Of a stretch of DNA of 34,354 bases, positions 10,206-20,637 are shown piece after piece. This DNA comes from Chara braunii. Lineage: Eukaryota; Streptophyta; Charophyceae; Charales; Characeae. Within the stretch, counting starts at the first letter, position 1; every line of letters begins with the position of its first letter. A program made the position numbers and the translations under genes. The stretch spans positions 327,402 to 361,755 of the forward strand of contig BFEA01000595.1 of assembly GCA_003427395.1 (NCBI GenBank). Direction: 5' to 3'. The notes below the pieces were generated by a model that did not search any database, was not told where the DNA came from, and saw nothing but the letters and a program-made list of their open reading frames with translations.

Positions 10206-10250
<45 letters not shown>
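10131..10250. repeat. Assembly gap (75 N) next to a (CT)n microsatellite
   Basis: Seventy-five Ns (10131-10205) are followed directly by a CT run to 10250. The gap was probably caused by the microsatellite, so its real length is unknown. Confidence 0.98.
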
Positions 10251-10255
<5 letters not shown>

Positions 10256-10402
10256 CGTCGTGGTCTTCTTTGCAGGTGCGCACAGTGTCGTCTTCACTTG
10301 GCGAATCCGCTATGGCGGATTTCTACTCCTATGGCGCCTTCAGCTATGGCGCGCGAATCTCCCTGTGGCACACGACGATCGCGCGTGGAATAGCGGGTAC
10401 CA

Positions 10403-10414
10403 GCTCCAATACCA
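10403..10414 (-). other. Element A primer-binding site
   Basis: The minus strand reads TGGTATTGGAGC one base after the LTR end. It resembles the initiator tRNA-Met PBS TGGTATCAGAGC, with two differences. Confidence 0.7.
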
Positions 10415-10415
10415 A

Positions 10416-11314
10416 TGCAATCAGACTCGCTTTCATTCACTCTCCACATGCATGGAAACAGGTTGCGCGACAAGCGCCCACTCAAAACTCAGAGATATAG
10501 TAACCAAGAACACAGTTCAGATACAAGTTCACTTCAAATGGCTATGGCGGCACAGCGCCTGTACAACTCTCTGTTCACACACACAGGATCACCCTGGATA
10601 TCTCACACGCGGCACACTTTACACACACACGCTGCACTGCTCAATCAGCTACGGCGGCTATGGCCGCTACTACTACTATCGCTATGGCTAGGCTCTCCTT
10701 CTCGCCCACTTCGTCTTCGGGCTCACTGCAGAGCATCTCGCACAAGTCGCTGTGGCAGCGCTTCCGCATGGCTTATGCAGGAATGAATGAATGGCTGGGC
10801 GCTGCCTCTTGATTTATACTTCTGTATCTCGTTGGTCTGCCCCTTTCCCATGCCCGTGGTGCACACAGTCCCATACAGTACTTGCTTGACTGGACTAGGA
10901 CTGACTGGGACTGGGACTGCTGACTCAGCACGGGTGGACTCCACCACTTGCCCACTTGCCTCAGCCTAAACGTGAGCAGCTTCGAAAGGCCAGTACCAGG
11001 ACCGTCCGGAAGTTTCGGTCCTGGCCTTTCGGATACTGTAGCAGCTACTACCTTGACCTTTCAGGAGTCTAGCAGCTACGGCCTTGACCTTTCAGAGGTC
11101 CTACAACTACGACTTCTAGAACTCCCTAAGACCACTATTCGACAGGTCTACAGATCGAACCCCTACAATCTACACAGTCTACCAACTGGGAACAGACACA
11201 GGTTGTGGGTTCAACTCTGGGGTCGACACAGGTAATATACACAGGTAAGGTAAAGTCTAGGGATCGAGCCCTGGGATCTGCATTTGCTACTGCGAACAGG
11301 TGAATACCGTTTCA
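10416..11314 (-). repeat. Element A 5' LTR
   Basis: It is the partner of 2245-3142, spanning 899 bp from TGCAATCAGAC to GTTTCA. As the 5' LTR it would carry the promoter. The minus-strand TATAAAT at 10812-10818 is conserved in the other copy. Confidence 0.93.
10812..10818 (-). promoter_or_regulatory. Putative TATA box in element A 5' LTR
   Basis: The minus strand reads GTATAAATCAAG about 500 bases into the LTR, a plausible distance for U3. The same word sits at 2645-2651 in the 3' LTR. No start site can be set from sequence alone. Confidence 0.4.
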
Positions 11315-11318
11315 TGCA
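11315..11318. repeat. Target-site duplication of element A, right copy (TGCA)
   Basis: Matches 2241-2244 on the other side of the element. Confidence 0.65.
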
Positions 11319-11960
11319 CTATGGTGTGCCAAGAATCCTCTGTCCTCCTTGTCCTCCTCCTAGCTATTGATTGCACCACCAAGTTTTCTCCTTATCTATT
11401 TAATCGTCTTGCCAGCTAACTGAGTGTATTGGATTGTGGCATGTGAGGCATATATCTCTGCACTTTGAGGAATCACTGGACTCCAATGGTACAGCCCATT
11501 ACATTGTCTATCAATGGTCTGTGAACCTTAGCTCAATAAGTGCAAAATGTCGGTCTCTGAAGGCTGGGCTGCTGCATTGGAATCCAAGTTATGGGTATCC
11601 TGCCTCAGCTGTAGAATGCTATCCCTTCCCTATTGACCCCTTTGCTGCCTTCCACTTCCAGGTGCTACAAAAGGTTGAATACGAGCTACGGTTGAATGTT
11701 GTTTGATGAGAGGTGGTCGCTGTATGACATGGGAGCAGTATGTAATGAGGTGGATTCTGCAGCCAGTGGCTACATCTGGTGCTCCCATCAGTTACTGGCA
11801 AGTTAAGCAGATAAAGTAGTCACTGGGTAGTGGGGGAGAGAGAAAAATAAGACCAGCAATTTCACATATGCAGGGTGTGTGCATGTATGGGTGCCTTGTC
11901 TATCTGTGGAATCGAACTCCACAAAAAAGGGTGACTGTGACAATTTCATCGAAGTTTCAC

Positions 11961-12028
<68 letters not shown>

Positions 12029-12140
12029 GCTTGTCTTTATGATGTCCTTTGGGGTACTGGAGTACAATAAATCAAATTGCAGGATGCCTATGGTTTATAG
12101 TTTCATCAAAGGTGGTCGTCAATGGAATCTTGATGTGCAG
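11319..12140 (+). other. Non-element DNA, probably intron
   Basis: It is continuous with the sequence left of 2241 once element A is removed. It contains the TG/GA microsatellite and ends in TTGATGTGCAG, which looks like a 3' splice site before the importin-like exon. A 90-codon plus-strand frame (11434-11706) matches nothing I recognise. Confidence 0.4.
11964..12029. repeat. Compound (GT)n(GA)n microsatellite
   Basis: A GT run (11964-12008) changes directly to a GA run (to 12029). Confidence 0.98.
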
Positions 12141-12202
12141 GTTTCTGTCCAACTTGCCCTCCTGGTTTCCAAGATCGCTCGGTTTGATTACCCAAAAGAA
12201 TG
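12141..12202 (+). CDS. Importin-11/KA120-like exon (partial host gene)
   Basis: Sixty-two plus-strand bases encode VSVQLALLVSKIARFDYPKEW, with the last Trp codon split (TG|G). The core, LALLVSKIARFDYPKEW, closely resembles the HEAT/ARM repeat near the N-terminus of importin-11 (KA120 in plants), where an L-x-SKIARxDxPxxWP motif is characteristic. It is preceded by GATGTGCAG (3' splice type) and followed by GTAAGG (strong 5' splice site, GT at 12203-12204). The next exon would be expected to start G + PEL/PDL, but I find no such exon in the window. Importin-11 carries cargo through the nuclear pore with Ran-GTP. A start at 12083, after AAATTGCAG, is an alternative, but its extra residues (MPMVYSFIKGG) do not look like the family. 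It could be a live exon or a processed remnant. The identification is from memory of the family, without alignment. Confidence 0.65.
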
Positions 12203-12290
12203 GTAAGGATTGTATGTATGCAGTCGTTTGGGTTTTGTATCAGCTTGGGGTCAGAGTTCAGGTGTTTCACTTTTTGTGGTGGGGGGGACC

Positions 12291-13010
12291 CTCTTCGGAA
12301 TGTCACGTTGGTTCTCCTATGCAGGGAGTCTCTCAGTCCTTCGCCTCCCCTCCCTTCTTCTTCGTTTCCCATCGTTTTTCTTTTCCACTTTCTGTTGTTC
12401 TCAGCCCTTTCCTTCTTCGCCTCCGCCCGCTTCTTCTTCCTTTCTCTTCGCTTTTCTTTCCCACTTTCCTTAGTTCTTCTACTTTTCCTTTTGCCTCAAC
12501 TATCCCTTCCATTCCTTCACTCCCCTCGCCCATTTTCGTGCCATTGCCTGCCTTCCCCCCCCTCCCACCCTTCACCCATTTTCGTGCCATTGCTTTCTAC
12601 CACTCTGAAGCAGCCACCAGCAACCAAGGGCTGTCGGATGCTACGTAACTCTTCGGAATGTCACGTTGGTTCTCCTATGCAGGGAGTCTCTCAGTCCTTT
12701 CCTTCTTCGCCCCCCCTCCCTTCTTCTTCCTTTCCCATCGTTTTTCTTTCCCACTTTCTGTTGTTCTCAGCCCTTTCCTTCTTCGCCTCCGCTCACTTCT
12801 TCTTCCTTTCTCTTCGCTTTTCTTTTTCCACTTTCCGTAGTTCTTCTACTTTTCCTTTTGCCTATCCCTTCCATTCCTTCACTCCCCTCGCCCATTTTCG
12901 TGCAATTGCCTGCCTCCCCCCCCCCCCTTTCACCGATTTTCGTGCCATTGCTTTCTACCACTCTGAAGCAGCCACCAATAACCAAAGGCTGTCGGATGCT
13001 ACGTAACTCT
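12291..13010. repeat. 358-bp tandem duplication, pyrimidine-rich
   Basis: Copies begin CTCTTCGGAATGTCACG at 12291 and 12649 and end GTCGGATGCTACGTAACTCT. Each copy holds a long C/T-rich stretch on the plus strand and two internal repeats of CCCATTTTCGTGCCATTGC. The copies differ by small indels in the pyrimidine tract. The long Ser/Phe/Leu frames here (up to 268 codons) follow from the base bias and are not genes. Confidence 0.92.
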
Positions 13011-14259
13011 GAGAGATGAGAACTAAAAGGGAAGCTCAACCCGAAGGAACTGCGATTTCAACTGTATGTTTAAGAAGAGGGCACTAACCAGTAGATTAAG
13101 TGTAGGTGAATCCCTCATGAATACTTCAGCCACCCCAACATGGATTGCTTCACGAAAGTGTACCCAGTCACTATACCACGGCAATGCAGCCAGCAGCAAC
13201 CATTCTTGAAGGCACTCCCAGCAGAGGTCACAAAACCATTTTTCTCTTAGCCATATCCCACCCAGCCCAAGCCTCCATGTATCACATGCAGCTGGACAAA
13301 CGTAAACACCAAAATTTTCACCCAGACCCAGCCCAGCCAAACACATTTTAAAGTTTGCTACCTGTACCCTGCCCACCCAGCATTCGCAACAAAATTGTAC
13401 TCCTCCTCAGCCACTCCCAGGCTAAAATTTCAACCACCCACATCTGCCCATACCCAGGATCAATTTTTATTCCATCCACAGATTATCGCACTGAACAAAA
13501 TTTCGGTTAATGCAAAGGCTTCCAGTCAATTTTGGAAAATAATAAGCATATCAAGCATTCTATGTGCAAAGGTGGGTCAGCAGACCCTTCTTTTCCCTCG
13601 AAAGGCCCAGTGCGCAAGGTTGGCATTAGAATATTCGAAAGCACGGTAAACTGTGAAACTCACACCTCTCCCCATGGCAGAGAGAGCTATAGCCATTGCT
13701 TCCCGACAGATCCTACAGAAACACATTATCCCAGGAGGTAGGCATTGATTTCTTCCCCCAAAAGTAGGATTGGCCCCCACCCACTTCCTTTCAAAACCTC
13801 TAATCTTTTATTTTTTATTTTTTATTAGCACTCATGACTTGTTCTATCTCAAGGCAGTTGCACTGTTTTAGAAAAAAGAATTGCGGCACTGCTATTTGAT
13901 CTCTACCTGACCGCAACCACCCACGCACTGTTTCAACTCCCAGCCCCACCCACCCCATAGTTACCTGGCTTGGCCATATTGATCACTTGGATTTTCACAC
14001 CCAGCCACGCTGCATAGGAACCTTGCTATATGTACACCCGCCCATAACTGCTGGGTATGGCTGGGTACGGTTGGGTCTGGTCACGGCCACCCATTGTCAA
14101 CCTCTGGGGCTGCTGGTTGCTGCGCAAGTCACGTGAACAAGAACTCACATGGAGGTCAAACCCAAAGTATTCAAGCTCATTACGTTGAAAAAGTGTACAC
14201 TTGACCAATAGGCTAAGTGGACTAGGCTGAAAGAGAAATAAAACTCATTGAGGTATATA
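13011..14259. other. Unassigned non-element sequence
   Basis: C/A-rich on the plus strand (CCCACCCA-type words), with a T-rich run at 13805-13830. A 117-codon minus-strand frame (13023-13376) and several shorter frames match no family I know. It may be intron of the importin-like gene. Confidence 0.4.
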
Positions 14260-15484
14260 TGTTATGATTCCGGTTGTTTGTTGTCTGAGACCAACACTCG
14301 CACACATAGACTTCCAGGTATGCCCACACATACACAGAAGGAAGGGGAGAGGATAGGAGTATCACACCGCACAGGGAGAGAGAAACACAGCGGAAGACTT
14401 GACCATGCGATATGACAGGGTACACTGAAAGTGCAATTCACTCCACTCAATCCTCACAACCAGTCATAAAGAAAAGTCGAGTAGATCGCATCCAGGCAAC
14501 AATGAAACAATGATAGTCCAAACCCATTATTACACTGTTTATTAAACTCAGAGTCTCAACTTGTCAGGATAACTTCAGAACTGAAAAAAAAAAAGAAAAA
14601 AAAAAGGATAACTTCAGAACTATGGTGCGCTGCTCAGCGATGAGCAGCGCTTCACTCCCCAACCCTGATGAACCGCTAGCACTACCCCTGAGTTGAAACA
14701 TCAAGCGCCACCTAGATACAGCCTCCAAAGGGAAGCGCCGCCATGAAACAGGCCTTTGAGGCCAAGCGCCACTCAGAGGATGTAGAAGAAGACCAGCGCC
14801 ACAATATCTGATGATGACGAAGTGTCGGAAGACTTCCCCGATGGAAGTCTGCAGCAGCGCCACCCAATCCTGGCCAGATGACCTCTGAGGAAGAAGCTGT
14901 AGCTATGGCTGCGGCACCACAACCCTGGAACCCCACTCCGGAGGAGGGTCCAGCAGGGCACCAACTTCACTCGCCTCCAGCAGACCTCGATAACCCAGAC
15001 CTCTGACAGCCCCTCGTGCTGACAGAGGACAACGGAGGTCCCAGCTATGGTCGGCGCTCCGAAGGTCTGGCTATGCCTGTCTCCTTCCACGCTGAGCCGT
15101 CACCACTTCCGGTTCACGCGTAACGCAGCCGCGATGTACTTGGTACCAACTGCAAAAAGCCCTGAACCTATGTGCCCATCCTGTCTATAGTCTACTCTAG
15201 CCTAGACTCGACCTAGACTGGACTGACTGACCGACGGGTAGAGGTAGCCCGGGCCTGGTATTCGCAGTTAGGATAGTTGTAGGGAATTATGTTAGTACGG
15301 GCCTATATTTTCTCGAATTTACAAATATGTCCGTCACGAATTTCCTTACAGGCAGGTCTCTCGGTTAGCCCTCAGCCAAACAAAAGTAGGAATCTAACCT
15401 AAGAGGCGACCAGAACGAGGCAAGCCCCAAGCTTCGCCCTCGGCCCAATGTACAGTCCACTGAGAATTTGCAGGCTTCATTACA
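14260..15484 (-). repeat. Element T 3' LTR
   Basis: It begins TGTTATGATTC and is placed to end at GCTTCATTACA, just before CCCCCCC (a minus-strand G-rich PPT). TGT...ACA termini and the following PPT support this end. Direct homology to the other LTR covers 14260 to about 15310. Beyond that the partner is cut off. Confidence 0.7.
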
Positions 15485-15498
15485 TACCCCCCCGAGGA
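15485..15498 (-). other. Element T polypurine tract (candidate)
   Basis: The minus strand reads CTCGGGGGGGTA directly before the inferred TGTAATG start of the 3' LTR. The seven-G run is distinctive, but the tract is imperfect. Confidence 0.4.
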
Positions 15499-15599
15499 GA
15501 GCGGACCTCCGCGCCCATCCTTCATTTATTGGTAATGAACCAGTAGACGAAGTGGGTGTAGGGATAGAGCTCTTGCCTAAAGAGGAGAACCCGAGAGAC

Positions 15600-15900
15600 T
15601 CGCGGGGTAACCTATGCCCCTGGTCACTGCTGCAAACAGCAAGGTCAGGAGGAGGCAACCTCAAAGTGTCAGCTGGTCTCGACTGCAGGAAGAAACCACG
15701 GTAGGACCTGGTCCTTGACTGTCTCGCAATCGACCACTTCTGAAAAGTTGAGGTTCCGTAGGCGACGTCATGACCAGCACTGTGAACAGTGATGTCAGGA
15801 GAAGGAGAACTCTAGAGTGTCGGCCGGTCTCGATTGCGTTGAATGACCAAAGTAAGACTTGGCACCCAACTATAGCGCAATCGACCATGCTGAAAAGCTG
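15600..15900. repeat. Imperfect ~150-bp tandem repeat in element T
   Basis: Two diverged copies offset by 150 bases share GTCAGGAG, GTGTCNGC-TGGTCTCGA, CGCAATCGACCA and TGCTGAAAAG-like words. The rest of 15499-16420 has no pol-like frame and no other recognisable feature. Confidence 0.6.
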
Positions 15901-16420
15901 AGCTACCTAGACGTTGAGCTATAGTCGTCGATCCGGGTATTCACCCCTAGTAGACATGGAACAAAGTGCAATCGGTCAGTAGAGTGATATAGTGGAGCCC
16001 ATAGATTTGGCAAGTTTCCCTCGTCTTGACGCTGAGTGGTGTGAACCATTGCTTCAGGCTTTCAACATCCTGCCCCGGACTCCTTGTCTGTTAGACAAGT
16101 TGAGTCCTAGCATGACTGTCACTGACAATCTGGGTGTTTATGTCTTCATGCTCCACCGTATTGAGGTTGCTTGTCTTGCCCGAAATCTCTTATTGCAGTC
16201 CTTCAGTCTAGAATGATAATTGTAGTTGAGAGCTATGGGCTCCTAACACTAGTCAGGACGTTGAGTATGGCCAGAATTTGCATCAATAAGTTTGACAACG
16301 CGGCACAAATACGCTTGTCCAGGGAAGTAGGAAACATCTCCTCAGAGAAGTCCAGTCACAAGTAAAAGGGGCTGTGACCCTTACTTGTGCCATCCCTAGA
16401 TCTGTTACAAATCAGTGTCC

Positions 16421-18152
16421 TCATACGTGAAGGACCCTGATGCTGCAACTCCTAAATGAATCAGCTAGAGACGGTGAAGATTCATCTTCATCAGACGTTG
16501 AATCATCACAGGTGGAGGGAGTTGCAGACTCCACCTCTCTCCTCTCTAGTTCGAGCCTGAAGGACTGTGAGGCATATGGGGACAATCCTTCAAATAATGG
16601 TCCCCCTCGCATCTTAGGCAGACACTCTTGTTCTTCCTCTTCCTCCGTCCTTCCTCTTCCTCCATACTCCCTCCTGGATCCTGAGTTCATGCCAGGGGAA
16701 GGTGGAAGGATCAAGGGGGTCAGCTGGACGTCTCGTGGTAGTGGTACTCTCTGGCCTCCAGGGGACGAGGCACGTCCCTTACCTTTCCCCTTGTTGCTGG
16801 TTGGTGCTTTCTGGGTCGGGGCTTTACCCTTTGCCATGCCCATCAAAGCATCAGCTGGGGCAAGAACAGTAGGATCTGCAGCAGATGAGGAAGCAGTCCC
16901 AGATGGAGGTGTCCCACCCTGGGATGCTGCATCCCTATATGAACTAGAAGCTGCAGCAGCAAACAGGGCACCCTTCCTCCTCCTTCGCCCCTTTGAGGAG
17001 GGTCCCTTCATTCCTTCAGAAGGTGTTTCCTGGACATGGAGTTTCGACTCCAAGTCCAGGGCTGCTCTGCTAAAGGACTGCCAGTCCTTGTGGCCCTGAG
17101 AGAATAAGGCAAGCTGGAATTGCTCAGGCGCTGCCCTAAGGAAATGAATGAGCAAATCCTGCTCACTCATCTCCGGCCCAGGAGTCGATGTTAGATTCTC
17201 AAAGGTGGAGTACAATTTGGACAAGGAGCCATCAAACGTTTTTTGGCCCAGGTGCAAAATTTTGTCTGTTGCTTTTCTGGCCTGCTCCTTGTCTGCAAAC
17301 CGGTCCTGCAGTGCCTGCAGAAATCCAGCCACCCCCAACCTTTGCGCCCAATCAGACACCATACCTTGCTTGCTGGAGGTAGAGGTGCACCATTTCAGTG
17401 CAGTCCTCTCCAGACGAGCAAGGATGGCTGACACTTTCACATCCTCGTCACATTTGAACCCACTCAGGTAGGTTCTTTGTGCAGTGACCCAATCTGCAAC
17501 ATCCACCTTGGGGTTCTCGCCAGAGAACATGGGTGGAGGGGTCAGCTTGGGCCGCTGCTGATCAAATGAAACTGAGGGCTATGAAGCGGTTGTTGACTTG
17601 GGTGTAGAAGATGGGGATGTGGGTTTGGATTGTGGGAGTGGCTGAGGGCCTGCTTGAGAAGGCCTAGGGGATGGAGGCAAGGTCAGGGTAGTAGGGATCT
17701 TTAGATGAGCGAAGATCTGATCTAGTTTGGCAGAGATGCCATCCAACTTTTTAGAAAAAGCTCGAGTGGCTGCTCTCCAGACTGGTAATCCGGTCGTCCC
17801 AGTTAGTAAAATAAGAACGATGAATATCATCCGGCAAGAGGATGAACTCAGCCATGTCCTTATTGTAGCTAGAAGTACCACTCACCCTGATTTTCTCGAC
17901 ATCTGCAATCAGCACCTTTCGCCTGGCCTCCTTCTGAGCTGCTGCTTCTTTCTTCTTCAGCTCAGCCTTTAGGGACTCAGCTGCCTGGGCCTGCAGGCGG
18001 AGTTTCTCCTCCTGGGCCCGCAGTTCAGCCTCTTAAAGGGTCAAGCGGAATCCGAGGCTTCACATGAGAAGCCTCTCAGTTCAGCCTCTTAAAGGGTCAA
18101 GCGGAATCCGAGGCTTCACATGAGAAGCCTCTCCCTTCTCAGCATCTGCCAT
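16421..18152 (-). pseudogene. Element T Gag
   Basis: The likely start is the ATG at 18152 (MADAEKGEASHV). A coiled-coil stretch follows in another frame (AELRAQEEKLRLQAQAAE, AELKKKEAAAQKEARRK). Then come KDMAEFILLPDD, a frameshift near 17755 at TTTTTCTAAAAAG, KKLDGISAKLDQIFAHLK, a Pro/Ser-rich linker, an in-frame TAG (17579-17581, probably from CAG) and a 369-codon open stretch. That stretch has a Retrotrans_gag-like domain (FSGENPKVDVADWV, LERTALKWCTS, FLQALQDRFADKEQARKATDK, DLLIHFLRAAPEQF), a Lys/Arg basic patch (SSKGRRRRKGALF) and acidic repeats (EEEEEQE, TSDEDESS). No Cys/His zinc knuckle is present. It would form the capsid around element RNA. The long opposite-strand frame (16440-17099) is a shadow. 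Confidence 0.75.
18021..18132. repeat. 56-bp exact tandem duplication in element T gag start
   Basis: CAGTTCAGCCTCTTAAAGG... repeats with period 56 (18021-18076 and 18077-18132) without visible differences, so it is recent. Fifty-six is not a multiple of three and shifts the gag frame. Confidence 0.95.
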
Positions 18153-19579
18153 TTTCACAATTCAAATAAAATAAAAAAAAAAACAATTAACAAAAGGCAA
18201 ACAGGAGGTAATAGGAATTGAGTTTTCCCTTCAATACTCGCTCAGTTATTATCACCTGCTTGAGGAGAGGAAGTTGGTTAGTCTGAGCAAGTGAGTGCTC
18301 AGTCTTAGCAGACCGCTATATTCAACAAAAATCCATTTCATGATTTTCCCATGACTGCCCTGAACCAACAATTGCACGCAATAATTGCAAATCCTGCATC
18401 CATAACTGACAGGATGCAGTCTTGGACTGATTAGTGTTGATTAGTAGTTAGACATAGTGACTAATTAGGGATGGACAGGTGCCCACTAATAACCAAGATG
18501 CAGCGATTTACAAGTAACCCTATTTTTAGACCTACCCTACAGACTTCACCACTGTATGACCATGTATGCCATACCCTAGGTATGGCGAATTACAGTTTTC
18601 ACTGTAACTGACTCAAAACATCAAATATGGATGTGCGATTTCAAACACAAACTGAGTACTGAATTGCGATTTACGAGGGACTAACAAAATTGAATTCTGA
18701 CGGACAAAACCTAAGTTATGACTAGCCCTAGTTCAGCCAGCTTCAGCTATGGCAGCGCAGAATTCATATTTGCATTATCACTAACAAAAGGACCCTGAAT
18801 TCACCAATTCACTACACAGTATAAATCGCAATACTGTAAAGCAGTCACATGAAATTTGAGTCAGGAAGGAGGTCAAGCAGGGTTAGTAAAAGTCAAAGAA
18901 GATAGGTAGAGAAAGTTGGATATGGCTGTCCCACAGTCTGAATTTCGATTTTCAACTTTCTACTGACTGACAGACCATATTTCGCTAATCTAAAAATAGA
19001 CCAAGAATCGCCACATGGAGCAGAGTAAGGAACACACTTACTTCAGGGTCAACTCTGAAGAAGATGCATGAAACTCTGGCTATGGCTGACTGGTCAACCC
19101 CATCTCGCCAGTTCCATTTCCTGACAGTATCCAGTGTTCCCACGTACCAAACTGCTTGAAACTTGGTGATCCTGTAGATTACCCTGAAGCGCTTCACCCC
19201 CAACTGACAGATTCAATGAATTTGGACTCCCTGGTGCCAATAACTGACAAACTCAGTGCAGCGCCACATCACCCTGTACTGCGCTGCTTGAAAATTGGGG
19301 ATCCTGACCCACTTCCAAAATTGCAACCTCCTGGGATCACTTCCTCTGCCAATCGCCAACCTCCAGATGAATCGCCAGGCTAAAAATAGCCTCTGTGCAC
19401 AACCCTAGTCAGGAGTGAGTCATCCTCTGTCCAATTCTTCTCGCCACACACTCACTACCACCACCCTTACTAACAACAACCCTGAGGATGATGAATCACC
19501 ATGAAACTCAACTCCAGTATCTCGCCAGATGATGATGGTTGCTCCAACTCATCAATCGTTCCAGAGTCTGGATCCAATC
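18153..19579 (-). other. Element T 5' leader
   Basis: About 1.4 kb between the PBS and gag, with no convincing coding frame. A72-codon minus-strand frame at 18985-19203 matches nothing I know. The A-run at about 18170-18184 is a simple low-complexity tract. Confidence 0.55.
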
Positions 19580-19591
19580 GCTCCGATACCA
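19580..19591 (-). other. Element T primer-binding site
   Basis: The minus strand reads TGGTATCGGAGC two bases after the LTR end. This is identical to the site at 1165 and one base from the plant initiator tRNA-Met PBS. Confidence 0.78.
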
Positions 19592-19593
19592 AC

Positions 19594-20637
19594 TGTTATG
19601 ATTCTGGTTGTTTGTTGTCCAAGACCAACACTCGCACACATGGACTTCCAGGTATGCCCATACATACACAGAAGGAAGAGGAGAGGATAGGAGTATCACA
19701 CCGCACAGGGAGAGATAGACCATGCGATATGACAGGGTACACCGAAAGTGCGATTCACTCCACTCAATCCTCACAACTAGTCATAAAGAAAAGCTGAGTA
19801 GATCACTTTCAAGAAACAATGGAACGATGATCGTCCAAACCCAGCATTACACTGTTTATTGAAGTCTCAGCTTGTCAGGATAACTTCAGAACTATGGTGC
19901 GCACCCTGATGAACTGCTAGCACTACCCGTGAGTCCATGAAACATCAAGTGCCACCTAGATGCAACCTCCAAATGGAAGCGCCACCATGAAACATGCCTT
20001 TGAGGCCAAGCGCCACTCAGAGGATGCAGAAGAAGACCAGCGCCACAATATCTGATGATGGCGAAGTGTCGGAAGTCTTCCCGGATGAAAGTTTGCAGCA
20101 GCGCCACCCAATCCTGACCAGATGACCTCCGAGGAAGAAGCTGCAGCTATGGCTGCGGCACCACAACCCTGGAACCCCACTCCGGAAGAGTGTCCAACAG
20201 GGCACCAACTTCTCTCGCCTCCAGCAGACCTCGATAACGTAGACCTCTGACAGCCCCTCGTGCTGACAGAGTACAGTGCAGGTCCCCGCTATGGACTGCA
20301 CTCAGAAGGTCTGGCTATGCCTGTCTCCTTCCACGCTGAGCCATCACCACTTTCGGTTCACGCGTAACGCAGCCGCGATGTACTCGGTACCAATTGCAAA
20401 AAGCCTTGAACCGATGTGCCCATCCTATCTATAGTCTACTCTAGCATAGACTCGACCTATATTGGACTGACTGACCGACCGATACCATTTTTGTTTCGGC
20501 CTCTAGGGCCTCTCCCAACCCGGCTATAGGCTATAGGACCGTCTATCAGCTTAGGCCCTTAGGGCCTGTCTCTCCTAGAGGTAGGGAATTTTGTTAGTTA
20601 GGATAGCTGTAGGGAATTTTGTTAGTCCGGGCCTATA
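19594..20637 (-). repeat. Element T 5' LTR, outer end missing
   Basis: Homologous to 14260-15310 with substitutions, a deletion of GAGAGAAACAC-type sequence near 19710, and an extra ~90 bp at 20485-20590 absent from the partner. Homology stops at GGGCCTATAT, where element B integrase begins. About 174 bp present at the end of the 3' LTR are absent here. Confidence 0.8.

Larger units (their letters stand above)
9155..10402 (-). other. Element A 5' leader
   Basis: The region between the PBS and gag holds no convincing coding frame. It contains a GGTCAACTC minisatellite, an 18-20 bp poly-T, an N gap and a CT microsatellite. The 429-codon plus-strand frame crossing it passes through Ns and low-complexity repeats and is not a gene. 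Confidence 0.65.
2245..11314 (-). mobile_element. Element A: full-length Ty3/Gypsy chromovirus-like LTR retrotransposon, decayed
   Basis: Two near-identical LTRs (2245-3142 and 10416-11314) flank a minus-strand internal region. In transcription order this reads: PBS, leader, Gag with coiled-coil N-terminus, zinc knuckle, aspartic protease, reverse transcriptase, RNase H, integrase, chromodomain-like tail, polypurine tract. Protease-RT-RNase H-integrase is the Ty3/Gypsy order, and the C-terminal chromodomain-like tail places it near chromoviruses. The element cannot be autonomous. It has a protease active-site change, stops and frameshifts throughout, a 387-bp tandem duplication across the protease/RT boundary, and an inverted RNase H segment. 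An assembly gap lies in the leader. Confidence 0.92.
14260..20637 (-). mobile_element. Element T: gag-only LTR retrotransposon (TR-GAG-like), 5' LTR truncated
   Basis: Two related LTRs (14260-15484 and 19594-20637) flank about 4.1 kb. In minus-strand order it holds a PBS, a 1.4-kb leader, a Gag frame with coiled-coil start and capsid-like domain, a 0.9-kb non-coding 3' part and a G-rich polypurine tract. No protease, RT, RNase H or integrase motif was found in any frame between the LTRs. Non-autonomous elements keeping only Gag are known in plants as TR-GAG elements and depend on pol from relatives. The right end stops at 20637 against element B's integrase, so no target duplication can be defined. 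Confidence 0.78.

Noticed and set aside
9402-10691. 429-codon plus-strand open frame
   Set aside because: It runs through the N gap, a CT microsatellite, a poly-T and a minisatellite, and into the antisense of the element A LTR.
12200-13006. 268-codon Ser/Phe/Leu-rich plus-strand frame
   Set aside because: It is produced by the pyrimidine-rich tandem duplication, and the copied halves read the same low-complexity text.
14255-14260. TATAT as target-site duplication of element T (also seen at 20633-20637)
   Set aside because: The TATAT at 20633 is also present inside the partner LTR at about 15305, so it belongs to the LTR, not the target.
16440-17099. 219-codon plus-strand frame
   Set aside because: It is exactly antisense to the element T Gag, which has recognisable capsid features.
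17740-17775. Possible programmed frameshift site TTTTTCTAAAAAG in element T gag
   Set aside because: It lies early in Gag rather than at a Gag-Pol border, and other frameshifts nearby point to decay.
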